A stretch of DNA of 64,000 bases from Cyrtodaria siliqua (taxonomy: Eukaryota > Mollusca > Bivalvia > Adapedonta > Hiatellidae), in the NCBI GenBank assembly GCA_037043455.1, contig JAWPHD010003075.1:124001-188000 (forward strand), written 5' to 3'. Positions within the stretch are counted from its first letter, which is position 1. Each line of letters starts with the position of its first letter. Position numbers and translations under genes: made by a program. This document shows positions 35,477-48,647 of this stretch, one piece after another. The notes beneath the pieces are model-generated. The model saw nothing but the letters and a program-made list of their open reading frames with translations, ran no database searches and had not been told where the DNA came from.

Positions 35477-35965
35477 AAAAAAACATTGGAATAGTCAAGG
35501 TCAGGGCCCATTACATGATGTTAAATGCATGTGTGAAGTTTGAACCCATTATGTGAAGTAGTTTCCAAGATACAAGCTTTCATACAACTTCCAACATGTT
35601 TTATAAGTATAAAAGGGGTCATTGTTAAGTTACAGAACCTGCCCCTATGCTTTTGTCTAGTGACGCCGCATAATGTGTATAGTTTCAATGATTATGTGGC
35701 GTAAATTCCAATATAAAAGCTTGCATACACATTTTTATCCAGGGAATAAAGATGACGCAGACGATAAAGTGATGAAAATAGTGTGTGTGTTTTTAAGAAG
35801 ATCTAAACAAATGTTTAAAAATTTAAAGAGTTCACAGTTCATTATATTTTCCGATACAATAGTGTGTTGGTGGGGAGGGTAAGGGTAGCGAAGGGTTATA
35901 ACAGCTTCAGTCTGAAAAAAAATCTACAAAAATATAAAAGAAAAAGGTTTAAGTTTCAAGTGAAA

Positions 35966-36270
35966 AAAACTCACCCTAGTCAAGCTACATGCCAAATATG
36001 AAACATCATACATCAAAGGGTTGAAAAACATGACCTTGATCTTAGCCAAAGGTCAAGCTGACAGGTGGAAGTGTGTTCATTTGAAAGACCTTTCCCTAGA
36101 CCAACTACATACCAAATATGAAAGCCATACCTCAAAAGGTTGATGAGTTGTAGGGGCTGATACAAATAATATGGTTAAAAAACTTTAACTAAATGGTTGA
36201 AGTTTTTCGAAGTATGACCTTGATCTTGGCCCAAGGTCAAACTGACAACTGGGAGTGTGTGCATTTGACA
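35966..36270. repeat. Tandem repeat with gaccttgatctt motif, 2 units
   Basis: The words ccaaatatgaaa, tgaccttgatctt and aaaggtcaagctgacag recur about 176 bases apart, the last in diverged form (caaggtcaaactgacaa). This is a class of repeat common in bivalve introns. Confidence 0.6.
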
Positions 36271-36274
36271 GACC

Positions 36275-37815
36275 TACTGTCATCCCAATAAAACGTGATA
36301 GTGTAAATAAAGAAATTCTCTCCATGAATTATTATCTAACCAACAAGGCATCATTAATAGGCAATATAAGTAAAACACAAAGATGCTCGTGTATATATAA
36401 ATACAAAAAACAATAGCATAGAAAGCCACAAAGACGGTAGTCAATGACTTGGCAGAAGCCAGAGAAACAAGAGAACAAACCATTAAGGGTACGACAAGAC
36501 AAGATTGAAGATAAACATCAAACGCCCTTTTATGCCTTTGTAGACGTCATCATAGGTCCACAGCCTGCCCTGCCATCGCTCAATTAAAGAAGTAAGCATA
36601 GTGGCGAACTGTAAACCACCAAGCGTACAGTCTGTTGCAAAATGATAGGGTCATTTAACCTCTTTTGATCAACCTTTTAACGAGTTGAACAAAGATAGTA
36701 TGAAAGTGATCATGACCAAGGATCTTGCAAAGTTTGTAAATCACGTCACCAAAGAAGTCAGGTTGTGATATTCCTTGTAGCAGAATAGTTCTTAAATAAC
36801 TTTTGTATTTGGAAAGAAGATCAGGGTTACGATAATACAATTTTGCAAAGGTTTTACGAAGTTTATGGTTACGGTACCCCTGATGGAGTAGCTTTTTAGT
36901 TATACATAGATTACGAATATTAAAGTCCTCAACTCGAGTACAAGCTCTAGGAAAACGAATAAGTCGAGACACATATATCCCATAAGAAATTGCTCGGAGA
37001 ACATCCCCATCTAAATGGGGATAATTAACAATATCAAAATTAAAATCAATTCTCTTATCATAGATTTTGCTAATTATTTCACCATTTTCAATAGAGAGAT
37101 GTACATGTAAAAGCGTTAGTATCAGAAATATTAGCTTTGTTAAGTTGAAGTTCATAAGGAATATTATATTAACCATAGTAGAAAAGAAACGGTTGTCAAT
37201 ATTCAATATGCCATCCTGATACCGAGCAGTGTCATTAAAGGCTTCAATAACATATGCCTGTGTATCTGGTGAAGGCCTCAACATGAAATCTATTTCATAG
37301 CAATATAAAAACAAATATGCGACAAGGGGTGAACAGTTCGTACCCATGGGGATACCAAAAATGTGTCTATAAACGGTAGTTCCATACCTGACGAAAATAT
37401 TATCTAATAGAAAAATAAGTGATTCACAAATTTTATTTCAAGTCCACATAGTGTAATTGTCCAAACTAATGTTAGTAAGAAAAACTTTAATATTGTTACA
37501 GGCTAAAAATGTAGTATTTTCCCTAGCAAACGTGTTTTGAATGAGAGTAATAAGCTTGTCTTTGATATGGTAAAGTTGTATATAATGTAGAAAAATCATA
37601 AGTACTTATAGATAAAGCCTGACGCTTATTGCAAATTTTATCAAAAACGTCGCCTGGTTATTTTATAGACCAAACTAAATTAGTCCCAGAGTTTTAAGAA
37701 GATTTAGCACAATATTGTTTAACGTGATCTTTAAAGGCAGTATGACAAGTGCTAAACGTTTGGAGGTAATTGCAGTGGTGTAAGAACTAGAATTGGAATT
37801 AAAACGGACAAGGCT
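36275..37815 (-). mobile_element. RT-family element, minus strand, 230-codon open frame
   Basis: On the minus strand, 37347-36655 is open: GTNCSPLVAYLFLYCYEIDF, then ARYQDGILNIDNRFF (the YLDD site is changed to YQDG, losing a catalytic Asp), IYDKRIDFNFDIVNYPHLDG, SYGIYVSRLIRFPRACTRVE, HQGYRNHKLRKTFAKLYYRN, ISQPDFFGDVIYKLCKILGH. Upstream (to about 37815) the YDFSTLYTTLP block is present in a broken frame. The tail runs left to 36275 and lacks the terminal noncoding part. The active-site change and frame breaks make it inactive. Confidence 0.8.
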
Positions 37816-38025
37816 TCGTAAACATCCGATTAATAATGAACCCCTATAGCGTTAACAAGACAACATTTAACAGACGACGGACGACGGACGGACGACGGAC
37901 AACCGATCATCCTTAACAATCTGGCCAAGTTTTGTGAAGATCAAACATACAATAAAGCAGCTAGAGTGTTCACAAGACTTAAGTCTTAAGACTTAAGACA
38001 AGACACAAGTCTCCCCGTACTACGA

Positions 38026-38240
38026 ATCAGTAGTGTTATTTTTACTGGTCCTTTGGGACCAACGAGTCCAATATAGGTGGCTTTGAAGTAGAATACCGCT
38101 TAAGCCGGTGCTATGGGGCGTGAGAGGTGTTGCCTCTTTCATTACTTCTCATGAACAGACTCAATAAAACCGAGTCTGCTGCTTTATTCTCTTAATTGTG
38201 TTTGTTGCTCCCAAAGGATCACCTTTATCAGTATTTATGA
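38026..38240 (+). repeat. Rep-A dispersed repeat, plus orientation
   Basis: Full copy: atcagtagtgttatttttac, tggctttgaagtagaatacc, ttaagccggtgctatgg, agactcaataaaaccgagtc, and the GT-rich end to cagtatttatgaa. Confidence 0.8.
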
Positions 38241-38261
38241 ATATGTTTTTTTTTCAGCAAA

Positions 38262-38600
38262 TCAAAGGCCATAACTCTGGTATTACTAATTTGATCTGGC
38301 TGATTTTCAAACTTTTCCGAGTTTACATTAATATATTGGCACTGGCAAAGTTTGGTTAATATCAAATACATAAATGAAGGTGCTAGAGTGTTTACAAGGC
38401 TGAATATGGCATTTTTCAGCAAAAACAAGGATCATAACTCTGTATTTACTGGGCCGATCTGGCTGGTTTACGAACTCCTTCGAGCTTTCATTGAGATATA
38501 TACACCGTCAAAGTTTGGTATATATAGGATTAAATACGAAGTCTCTATCATGTTAACAAGGCAAAAGTTAACGACTGGCGAACGGGTGGACGGACGACGG
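38262..38600. repeat. Bivalve-type tandem repeat, ~165-bp unit, 2 copies
   Basis: Repeats the theme ataactctggtattact, gatctggctgatttt, gcaaagtttggttaatat, gctagagtgtttacaagg; the second unit starts near 38430. It ends in gacggacgacgga-like words. Same family as 25540-26225. Confidence 0.65.
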
Positions 38601-39241
38601 ACTGTAGAGCTAAAAATGCTATCTAATACTTTTAATTTCATATAAGAGCTTAAATAAGTGAATATTATACCCCGAGTCGTATCGTTTGTGTTTTGTGCTC
38701 CGTGTGTGGTCGTATCATAACCCGCCGTAAGTCGCATCCATTTTTCCTTACACCCTCCCAAATTTTCCCTGGTTTGATATTTAAACAAGCTGTACTTGGC
38801 TTAAACTTCAAATGCCTGTTTGTTATACATGTGTCTTGCTAGTTAAACACAAACACATGCTGATCAACATCGCTCTCGAAAGAAATAAGACTCAAAATAT
38901 CGAGATACAGTGCTGCGGTACAACTGCAATGACGTTTCAATACCGATTGCATCAATTAGTGGACGCCAAATGTATTTCTTATTTAATTGTTGAACTATAT
39001 AATTACCGCCAAAAGAATATTGCTAAAACACTCGAATGGAAAACACGTTTACATGTCCATAACAAAGATATTTTAGACTCACCTAGGAAATATTTCCACT
39101 GGCGGGTGATCTGCGTTCCTCGTTACACGGGGGCAACACGATCAAGTCAGTTCCAATGTAGGTTTCAAAGCATTGTTTTTTGGGCCTTTGAATTTCCGTG
39201 AAAACATATTTGTTGACATCCGTGTACTGATGTTTGCCATA
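38601..39241. other. Noncoding stretch with an unrecognised 129-codon ORF
   Basis: The + frame 38812-39201 is open but shows no motif, and no splice signals fit it to a neighbour. Probably chance. Confidence 0.35.
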
Positions 39242-39715
39242 TATACTGAAAGGTAAAAGAAACGCAGGGTGCGTATTGCATATACTGCACACACTTAATT
39301 CCATATATATTCCAAGGAAATTCCAAGATGTTTTGTAAAAAAAAATGTGCAGTTAGTTAGAGAAAGGACACAACTGTGATGTTGTAGACGTTTTAATCAC
39401 AATACACGTTGTAACAAGAAATTCATAAATGCTGAAGTTCCTCTTTGAAAAATTGAGCCAGTTCAGTACTGCATTTAATGTTAAGTGATTGCAACATTTA
39501 AATCCTAAGTTTGCTCACCTGCTTGAGCCAAATGCGCATTCTGACGATAATGAAACTTTAAAGGGGTAATCATTGGTGTGTTCAGTGCTGTTTAAACCTT
39601 CTTTCTAAAAGGACAGGCCTAATGTCGCCCTGTACCATTCAATAAGTAGTAGCATATTAAACATACAATATATAGCGGAAATACGCACCCTGCGTTTCTT
39701 TTTCCTTTCAGTATA
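39242..39715. mobile_element. MITE with ~35-bp terminal inverted repeats, possibly Tc1/mariner type
   Basis: The left end tatactgaaaggtaaaagaa continues acgcagggtgcgtatt. The right end is its inverse with about two changes (aatacgcaccctgcgtttct ... cctttcagtata). Element of 474 bp flanked by TA, no transposase. TA targets and such ends suit the Tc1/mariner superfamily; this is inference. Confidence 0.8.
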
Positions 39716-40699
39716 GGTAGAAAATTAATCTCTCCGGGCTCTCCTTGCTTTTCGAAAATCGTGCTGCTGTTCGGGCACAGAGTCTTCGTGCTTTTCATTC
39801 ATCTTCAACTGGACTGCCTTGCCTTTCCGTTCAACACCATTGAATATATCACAGTCTGTGAAGCAGTGAAGCAATGTAGTGAGTGTAGCACAACGCAAAT
39901 AAGAGCAAATAGGAGACACCGTAACTGCAATAATTTGTTACACATTTAACATTCCTTTAATTATCACCCCAGTGTTAAACAGGACATATGGTTGTATTCC
40001 TGAGACAATTATTTTCAAGGAGGATCAATACGTCTGTGTCTTAAAAACATACCACGATTTTTTCTGTTGGTAGTGTAAAATCATTGTGGTTTTTGCTTCC
40101 TCCTATAATGAAAACCGATATTTCTGTTCATTAGCGATGACAGTATTGTTATCTGCAATGGTAAGTAAGGCTTGAACGTTTATCCCAGACAAAGTAGATA
40201 TCACGACCTTGTCTGTCTTCAACTGTCCGCACATGGGATTTATGAATTGTATCTTATTGTCATGATTATTAATGAAAGTCTCCTAATCACAAGCGGTCTT
40301 CGTTTTCGGCCCTGACAACGGGAAAGTTGGAGTTTCCTCTCACCTATTCAAACTACTTGACAGATCAAGAGACGTAAGTGTCGGTCACAACGTCGACTCA
40401 AAGTTCTAAAGAAAGTAGGTCAAACACCAGCTCTACCAAATCGTCAAACGTACCAGAAACTGAAGGTTGACTCTGAGGTGTTGCACTACCTTTTAAATTA
40501 CATGCAGAATATACTCAGTAGGTCGCTGTGCAGTTGGCTCAATTGATTACTAAGCAGTAGTGCAATTTGGCTATGTCAGTTCTAATTGAATTGTCATCAA
40601 CTGTTGCAAGGAACCATATTACTGAGCCCAGAGGATATGACAGCGTCAATTACGATATATCGTAATCTAAATCAATATGAGAACCAGTTAACCAAATAG
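39716..40699. other. Intronic stretch before the triplicated array
   Basis: No exon or repeat recognised. The sequence changes abruptly into the array at about 40700. Confidence 0.4.
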
Positions 40700-41172
40700 C
40701 TTATGTTCTGCCTTTATCTAGAACTAGTTACTGTTAAAGTAAAGAACTAGCGCCTGTACACATTGAATATTAGAAATAACTTTAAATGTTAATGTAATTT
40801 CCAATTTATATTAGATAGCGTAAATGAACTACATTGTCTTTGGGAAATATTTTATTGTTTTTTTGTTTGATTTTTAATATTATTGATAAATAATACAAAC
40901 TATTCGTACACAAACCATTGTGTTGCATGTAATCTAATGTTGAGTATGTAAATTTTATTTTCAAAACATGATAATGGTAACATATTCGAATGGAGCGCAC
41001 TCATTTGGCAAACATACTTCATTGTCAAACATACCCTTTCAGGAGAGTGTACATTTGGGGTTCTATTGGTAACTTAACGTCGAATTATTTTACCTGTATT
41101 TACATGCGTTTTGATGTAGCTGGTATAAAGATAAAAACAATAATGCAGTTATTTTTGTTATTGTTTCAATAG

Positions 41173-41228
41173 ATGAACAACTTGATGAAAACATCGAAAC
41201 GTATCCATTGTTACCAACAACAGAACAG
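41173..41228 (+). CDS. Unknown gene, exon 3, version a
   Basis: 56 nt between the acceptor ttgtttcaatag and donor gtatac. It enters in phase 1 and leaves in phase 0: (D)EQLDENIETYPLLPTTEQ. Identical in sequence to version c at 48592. With exon 4a it forms a 201-nt cassette, phase 1 to phase 1, so any number of cassettes keeps the frame. The segment is acidic and probably a linker or short helix. Confidence 0.55.
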
Positions 41229-41875
41229 GTATACTAATGAAATTCAATGGATAATTCATAATATTATTATTTGAATACGAAACGTAAACTTGTCACAGAA
41301 AGGAGATACTCATTTAAGCGTAATTAATTTTGAGACAATATTTTTATGATTTAAAATGACGTATGTGAATAGAGAGGGACAAGTATGTATTGTATTACTA
41401 ACCTTTAATGAGACTAACTTAAACGTATAGTTTGAGATAGGATCAACATTATAAAGCTGTTTATTATATATATAAAACTATAACGCACAGACGCAACTCC
41501 TGTGCATAGGCATAAACAGACTGTATATATGGTGCCACCAATAATAAGCATTCCAGACTTACCAGCACATCTCTCACTTGATATGTCAATACATTTGTGC
41601 AGATTAGGCTTAAAACGCAATCTCTTCTATCAATTGCACGTACATATTACACCTGAAATCACATAGATAGTAAACATTAGAAATAATTAAAAATAAATCT
41701 TGCAAATAATACTAAATATCGGGAATGATGTATGTTAACTAAGTCAACTCATTGATACATCTAAGCAAATAAGTTACAGTACTTCTAAATTCGAATGTAT
41801 TATAAACATTAAAGCAGTGCAGTATTAAAAACAACACATATTCGATTATGAAAATTGCTTAACTAAACATTTGTT

Positions 41876-42040
41876 CGTGTGCGTATGAGCGTACGTACAT
41901 TCCTGTCTGCCTGTGTACGTGCGTGTCTTCGTACGTGCATGCCTGCGTACGTGCGAACCTGAGTACGGGCGTGCCAGCGTACCAGCATGCCTAGTGCGTG
42001 AATACATGAGTACGTGAGAATGTGTGACTGCGTGCGTGTG
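41876..42040. repeat. Minisatellite in array unit 1
   Basis: About 12-bp variants of gtacgtgcgtgc / gcgtacgtgcat. Also present at 45590-45750 and 49290-49450. Produces a His/Thr/Arg-rich minus-strand ORF in every unit that is not a gene. Confidence 0.85.
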
Positions 42041-42219
42041 TGACTTCATCTCTAATGCTGTTACAAAATAAGACAGGCCCCCTTTCAATCACTCATGTTG
42101 ACCATGACAATGTGATATCGTAACACATATTCCTCCTCCTCCACGATATGAGCCGGTGGTTTAAATGTGATACAAATACTTGATTTACTTCAGTCGACTT
42201 CAGTGTTTATAGTATAAAT

Positions 42220-42722
42220 AGAGATATAAAAATCGAACAGGAAAAGTAGCATTCAAGGACGACCGTCAACCACAAACACACAGAAACAAAGAACAACTTT
42301 AAAGATTAATAAAACGCCAAATAAGACATCACCAACACAAAAGGGTTGACAATAGGGCTACCGCATTGGAACGGTCAGTGGCACGAAAAGGCCGCTGAGG
42401 GTTTAAACCAGGTTGTACGGTGCACCAAACCTCACACTTACGCTACTCTCAAATCAATAAAACGGGACAGTATAAATAAATAAATCCCCGCCATGAACGA
42501 TTCTCTAACCAACAAGGCAGCATTAATAGGCAATATAAGTAAAACACAAAGATGCTCGAGTATATATAAATACAAAAAAACAATAGCCTAGAAAGCCACA
42601 AAGAAGGTACTCAATGACTTGGCGGAAGCCAGCGCAATAAGAGAATAAACTATTGAGAGCACGACAAGACAAGACCGCAGACAAACACCAAACGTCACTG
42701 TCCTTTTGGGCTTTATTATAGG
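42220..42722 (-). mobile_element. RT-family tail in array unit 1 (minus)
   Basis: Reverse-oriented tail from the family terminus gatataaaaatcgaacagg to aaggacagtgacgtttgg-like sequence of the post-ORF segment. The homologous insertion is present in the other two units at the same place, so it predates the triplication. Confidence 0.85.
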
Positions 42723-42976
42723 TTAACAGTATAGGTAGTCAACACTGTCACGTTCAGTGGTGATATTTAGGCATAGAGGTATGTGATAAGAAGTATGCAG
42801 TAACAGTTGCCGCAGAATGACTGTATGTATTAAAATTATGTTTAAAAAGTAATCCTACTAATGTTACAACATTTGTATTCTCATAAATATATTAATAAAA
42901 AATAAGTGAGAAATTTATAGTAGACTAAGTGTAAATGTTATGTATTAATGTTAATTGTATTTATCTTTTATTTTAG

Positions 42977-43121
42977 ACCCTCCCATATGCGTTATTACCC
43001 GAAGAAGGTATAAACGATTTGGAGAAGCAGCTTGACGACATTAACGAGAAAAAGATGAAGCTAATAAAGCCAGATGAGTGTGAACATCACAAGAAGAATG
43101 GTACTGTAGCTGTTGCTGTTT
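42977..43121 (+). CDS. Unknown gene, exon 4, version a (or alternative terminal exon to 43135)
   Basis: After the acceptor cttttattttag the frame reads TLPYALLPEEGINDLEKQLD, DINEKKMKLIKPDECEHHKK, NGTVAVAV and then either continues CNQC-stop (TAA at 43133-43135) or is spliced at the donor T|gtaatc. Splicing to 51988 makes a Phe codon and a continuous strand-helix reading NGTVAVAV-F-KLYSRRTDDL. The donor is weak (no G at +5) but kept in all three units. AATAAA at 43256-43261 would serve a short isoform of 104 residues. The Glu/Lys run may form a coiled coil. Confidence 0.55.
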
Positions 43122-43255
43122 GTAATCAGTGTTAATACATAGTATATCCCATTTCATACCCCATATTGATTAAGTTTATTATTCGCAATAGGATTTGTTT
43201 TGATTTATGCTAACAATCCGTGCACAACATTATGTTATGTTATTTTTCTGGGTTC

Positions 43256-43261
43256 AATAAA
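43256..43261 (+). promoter_or_regulatory. AATAAA after exon 4a
   Basis: Located 120 bases after the in-frame stop. Equivalent hexamers follow exons 4b and 4c (46945 and 50663), so each unit could end a transcript. Confidence 0.45.
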
Positions 43262-44897
43262 AGGTCGTATTGGAAAATTGATTTCTTACATCTTTATAAC
43301 TTTTTTATCATCTTATTTGAAAAAAAGACAACTATCGCGAATGTAAATTCTCGCAGTTGTTATGTTCTGCCTTTATCTAAATATAAATGTTTAATCGAAA
43401 TATTTATCTAAATCAGTTTGTTCTTTGTGTAAGTTTCTTTGGCACTTCAGTTCATGTAAAGGTTTACAATTTGACTCTTTTGATTCGATGGTGGAATGGG
43501 GTAGGGTCGGCGTGTCAATTGACAACTCAATGAAACAATGTCATTGTCTTCTCAGCCCGAGGCTGTAATAGTTCATCAGCAACAGTGCTCTATACTGGAA
43601 CACCGGAAGATCATTAATATAACTCGATATCAACTCGGAATGGGTGTGTGAAACCAATGATAAATTCCGTGGCTCTGATTCGTATTGTCCTTTTTCTGGG
43701 AAGGATGCAGTTCTCTGTGCAAAGAAGTAAATTTCAATGTCATCTTTGCCATTTGGAAGGTGGCCTCTACCAGATTTACTCCACTGTAATACACTAACTA
43801 TAGTACCGGTATGCTGTATACTTTTGACTAAATCCAATGATTCCACACTGGTAATTTGCATGTCGAATGATAATTTGCTGAATAATTATGTGACTTGTGA
43901 ACTCTCACACTGAATCTCCTGTTTGTGGAGAAGAAGTTCAGTCAACCTGGAATAGGTTGTGTCCAGACTCAGAGCGTCATTACATATACCGGAATGTTTC
44001 TGGGATAGTTCCGATGGTCATACGCAAAGAACATTTGACATAGGCGGTGGAGTGAAAATATATGCATGTCAATGTCATTTTCCTATTTGGTTCTGTCATT
44101 GATAAAAGTCGGTATTATTAGTATAGTGTCCATATAACCAGAATAAGCCAAGATTAAGCCTCGATTTATCCAGCTTACATTGGCTAGTGGTCAAATAAAG
44201 ACTATACGTTGGGTTTTGTTTCAAAAGCATGATATATTGTAATAAAGGAAAGTAAAACTAGTACAGCAAATATGTTTCAGTAATCGGTAAGCTCCAAGCA
44301 GTTTAATGTGCAAATACTATTTATTTTATATATGTGTGTATCTTACGTAACACATACTTTTTTTTTATATTGTTATTTATTGATTGATTTATTGATTGAT
44401 TTATTGATTGATATATACATTCATTTAATGAATAACATTTTATTATTAAACTAGTTATTGTCAAAGTAAAGAACTAGCGCCTGGACACATTGAATATTAG
44501 AAATAACTTTAAATGTTAATGTAATTTCGCATTTATATTAGATAGCGTAAATGAACTACATTGTCTTTGGGAAATATTTTATTGTATTTTCTTTCGATTT
44601 TGAATATTATTGATAAATAATACAAACTATTTGTACACAAACCATTGTGTTGCATGTATACTAATGTTGTGTATGTACATTTTGTTTTCAAAGCATGATA
44701 ATAGTAACATATTCGAATGGAGCGCACTCATTTGGCAAACATACTTCATTGTGCAACATATCCTTTCAGGAGAGTGTACATTTGGTGTTCTATTGGTAAC
44801 TTAACGTCGAATTATTTTACCTGTATTTACATGTGTTTTGATGAAGCTGGTATGAAGATAAACAATAATGCTGTTATTTTTGTTATTGTTTCAATAG

Positions 44898-44953
44898 ATG
44901 AACATCTTGATGTAATCAGCGAAACGTATCCATTGTTACCAATAACAGAACAG
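44898..44953 (+). CDS. Unknown gene, exon 3, version b
   Basis: 56 nt, same splice sites and phases as version a, reading (D)EHLDVISETYPLLPITEQ. It differs from a and c at five residues (Q to H, ENI to VIS, T to I), with no frame change. Confidence 0.5.
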
Positions 44954-45589
44954 GTATACTAATGAAATTCAATGGATAATTCATAATATTATTATTTGAA
45001 TACGAAACGTAAACTTGTCACTGAAAGGTAGATAATCATTTAGGCCAAATTAATTTTAAGACAATATTTTTATGATTTAAAATGACGTATGTGAATAGAG
45101 AGGGACAAGTATGTATTGTATTACTAACCTTTAATGAGACTAACTTAAACGTATAGTTTGAGATAGGGTCACCATTATAAAGCTGTTTATTATATATAAA
45201 ACTATAACGCACAGACGCAATTCCTGTGCATAGGCACAAACAGAATGTATATATGGTGCCACCAATAATAAACATTCCAGACTTACCAGCACATCTCTCA
45301 CTCGACATGTCAATACATTTGTGCAGATTAGGCTTAAAACGCAATATCTTCTACCAATTACACCTGAAATCACATAGATAGTAAACATTAGAAATAATTA
45401 AAAATAAATCTTGCAAATAATACTAAATGTCGGGAATGATGTATGTTAACTAATTCAACTCATTGATATATCTAAGCAAATAAGTTACAGTACTTCTAAA
45501 TTCGAATGTATTATAACATTAAAGCAGTGCAGTATAGAAACAACACATATTCGATTAATGAAAATTGCTTTACTGAACATTTGTTCGTG

Positions 45590-45750
45590 TGCGTATGTGC
45601 ATACGTACTTTCCTGTCTGCCTGTGTAAGTGCGTGTCTGCGTACGTGCATGCCTGCGTACATGCGTACCTGAGTACGTGCGTGCCAGCGTATCTGCATGC
45701 CTAGTGCGTGAATACATGAGTACGTGAGAATGTGTGACTGCGTGCGTGTG
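45590..45750. repeat. Minisatellite in array unit 2
   Basis: Same gtacgtgcgtgc-type array as in unit 1, slightly diverged. Confidence 0.85.
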
Positions 45751-45931
45751 TGACTTCATCTCTAATGCTGCTACAAAAAAAGACAGGTCCCCTTTCAATC
45801 ACTCATGTTGACAATGACAATGTGATATCGTAACACATATTCCTCCTCCTCCACGATATGAGCCGGTGGTTTAGATGTGATACAAATTCTTGATTTACTT
45901 CAGTCGACTTCAGTGTTTATTGTATAAATAT

Positions 45932-46437
45932 ATATAGTAAAATCGAACAGGAAAAGTAGCATTCAAGGACGACCGTCAACCACAAACACACAGAAACAAA
46001 GAACAGCTTTAAAGATTAATAAAACGCCAAATAAGACATCAACAATACAAAATGGTTGACAATAGGGCTACTGCATTGGAACGGCCAGTGGCACGAAAAG
46101 GCCGCTTGGGGTTTAAACCAGGTTATACGGTGCACCAAACCTCACACTTACCCTACTCTCAAATCAATAAAACGGAACGGTATAAATAAATAAATCCCCG
46201 CCATGAACTATTCTCTAACCAACAAGGCAGCATTAATAGGCAATATAAGTAAAACACAAAGATGCTCGAGTATATATAAATACAACAAAACAATAGCCTA
46301 GAAAGCCACAAAGAAGGTACTCAATGACTTGGCGGAAGCCAGCGCAATAAGAGAATAAACCATTGAGAGCACGACAAGGCAAGACCGCAGACGAACACCA
46401 AACGTCACTGTCCTTTTGGGCTTTATTATAGGTTTAC
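45932..46437 (-). mobile_element. RT-family tail in array unit 2 (minus)
   Basis: Homologous to 42220-42722; same orientation and same place within the unit. Confidence 0.85.
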
Positions 46438-46686
46438 AGTATAGTTAGTCAACACTGGCACGTTCAGTGGTGATATTTAGGCATAGAGGTATGTGATAAG
46501 AGGTATGCAGTAACAGTTGCCGCAGAATGACTGTATGTATTAAAATTATGTTTAAAAAGTAATCCTACTAATTTTACAACATTTGTTTTCTCATAAATAT
46601 ATTAATAAAAAATAACTGAGAAATATATAGTAGACTAAGTGTAAATGTTATGTATTAATGTAAATTATATTTATTTTTTATTTTAG

Positions 46687-46810
46687 ACCACCCGATATGC
46701 GTTAATACCAGAAGAAGTTATAAACACTTTTGAGAAGCAGATGGACAACATTAACGAGAAAAAGACGAAGCTAATAAACATGAAGAATGGTACTGTAACT
46801 GTTGCTGTTT
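46687..46810 (+). CDS. Unknown gene, exon 4, version b
   Basis: Reads TTRYALIPEEVINTFEKQMD, NINEKKTKLI, NMKNGTVTVAV, then CNQC-stop if unspliced (TAA ends at 46824) or donor T|gtaatc. Compared with version a it lacks exactly 21 nt around the KPDECEHH segment and has several amino-acid changes, but stays open. AATAAA at 46945-46950. Confidence 0.5.
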
Positions 46811-48591
46811 GTAATCAGTGTTAATACATAGTATATCCCATTTCATACCCCATATTGATTAAGTTCATTATTCGCAATAGGATTTGTTTTGATTTATGAT
46901 AACAGTCCGTGCACAATATTATGTTATGCTATTTTTCTGGGTTCAATAAAACGTCGTATTGGAAAATTGATTTCTTACATCTTTATAACTTTTCTATCAT
47001 CTTATTTGAAAAAAAAGACAACTATCGCGAATGTAAATTCTCTCAGTTGTTATGTTCTGCCTTTATCTAAATATAAATGTTTAATCTAAATATTTATCTA
47101 AATCAGTTTGTTCTTTGTGTAAGTTTCTTGAGCACTTCAGTTCATGTAAAGGTTTACAATTTGACTCTTTTGATTCGATGGTGGAATGGGGTAGGGTCGG
47201 CGTGTCAATTGACAACTCAATAAAACAATGTCATTGTCTTCTCAGCCCGAGGCTGTAATATATCATCTGCAACAGTTCTCTATACTGGAACACCGGAAGA
47301 TCATTAATATAACTCGATATCAACTCGGAATGGGTGTGTGAAACCAATGGTAAATTCCGTGGCTCTACTCGCGTCTTTCGTATTGTCCTTTTTTTGGGAA
47401 GGATGCAGTTCTCTGTGCAAAGAAGTAAATTTCGATGCCATATTTGCCATTTGGAAGGTGGCCTCTACCAGATTTACTCCACTGTGACGTGTAATGCACT
47501 TACTATAGTACCGGTATGCTGCATACATTTGACTGAACCCAATGATTTCACACTGGTAATTTGCATGTCGAATTATAATTTGCTGAATAGTTATGTGACT
47601 TGTGAACTCTCACACTGAATCTCCTGTTTGTGGAGAAGAAGTTCAGTCAACCCGGAATAGGTTGTGTCCAGACTCAGAGCGTCATTACATATACCGGGAT
47701 GTTTCTGGGATAGTTCCGATGGTCATACCCAAAGAACATTTGACATAGGCGGTGGAGTGAAAATATATGCATGTCAAGGTCATTTTCCTATTTGGTTCTG
47801 TCATTGATAAAAGTCAGTATTATTAGTATAGTGCCCATATAACCAGTATAAGCCAAGATTAAGCCTTGATTTATCCAGCTTACATTGGATAGTGGTCAAA
47901 TAAAGACTGTACGTTGGGTTTTGTTTTAAAAGCATGATATATTGTAATAAAGGAAACTTAAACTAGTACTGCAAATATTTTTCAATAATCGGTAAGCTCC
48001 AAGCAGGTTAATGTGCAAATACTATTTATTTTATATATGTGTGTACCTTACGTAACACATACTATTTTTTATATTATTATTTTTTGATTTATTTATTGAT
48101 TGATATATACATTCATTTAATGAATAACATTTTATTATTAAACTAGTTATTGTTAAGGTAAAGAACTAGCGCCTTGACACATTGAATATTAAAAATAACT
48201 TTAAATGTTAATGTAATTTCGCATTTATATTAGATAGCGTAAATGAACTACATTTTCTTTGGGAAATGTTTTATTGTATTTTCTTTCGATTTTAAATATT
48301 ATTGATAAATAATACAAACTATGCGTACACAAACCATTGTGTTGCATGTAAACTAATGTTGAGTATGTAAATGTTATGTTCAAAACATGATAATGGTAAC
48401 ATATTCGAATGGAGCGCACTCATTTGGAAAACATACTTCATTGTCCAACATACCCTTTCAGGAGAGTGTACATTTGGGGTTCTATTGGTAACTTAACGTC
48501 GAATTATTTTACCTGTATTTACATGCGTTTTGATGTAGCTGGTATAAAGATAAAAACAATAATGCAGTTATTTTTGTTATTGTTTCAATAG

Positions 48592-48647
48592 ATGAACAAC
48601 TTGATGAAAACATCGAAACGTATCCATTGTTACCAACAACAGAACAG
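48592..48647 (+). CDS. Unknown gene, exon 3, version c
   Basis: 56 nt identical to version a at 41173-41228, with the same acceptor and donor. This identity suggests gene conversion or that version b is the diverged member. Confidence 0.5.

Noticed and set aside
36655..37347. Active reverse transcriptase gene
   Set aside because: The frame is open for 230 codons, but the YLDD site is YQDG, the 5' half is broken, and the tail is incomplete.
38812..39201. 129-codon + ORF as a gene
   Set aside because: No recognisable motif, no splice signals in a consistent phase, and no link to neighbours.
41846..42088. Minus-strand ORF rich in His, Thr and Arg, repeated in each array unit
   Set aside because: It is the translation of the gtacgtgcgtg minisatellite and has no other support.
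43541..43861. 106-codon minus-strand ORF in the array as a gene
   Set aside because: The equivalent frame in unit 2 (47304-47528) is different and shifted, so the frame is not kept. A transposon-related relic is more likely.
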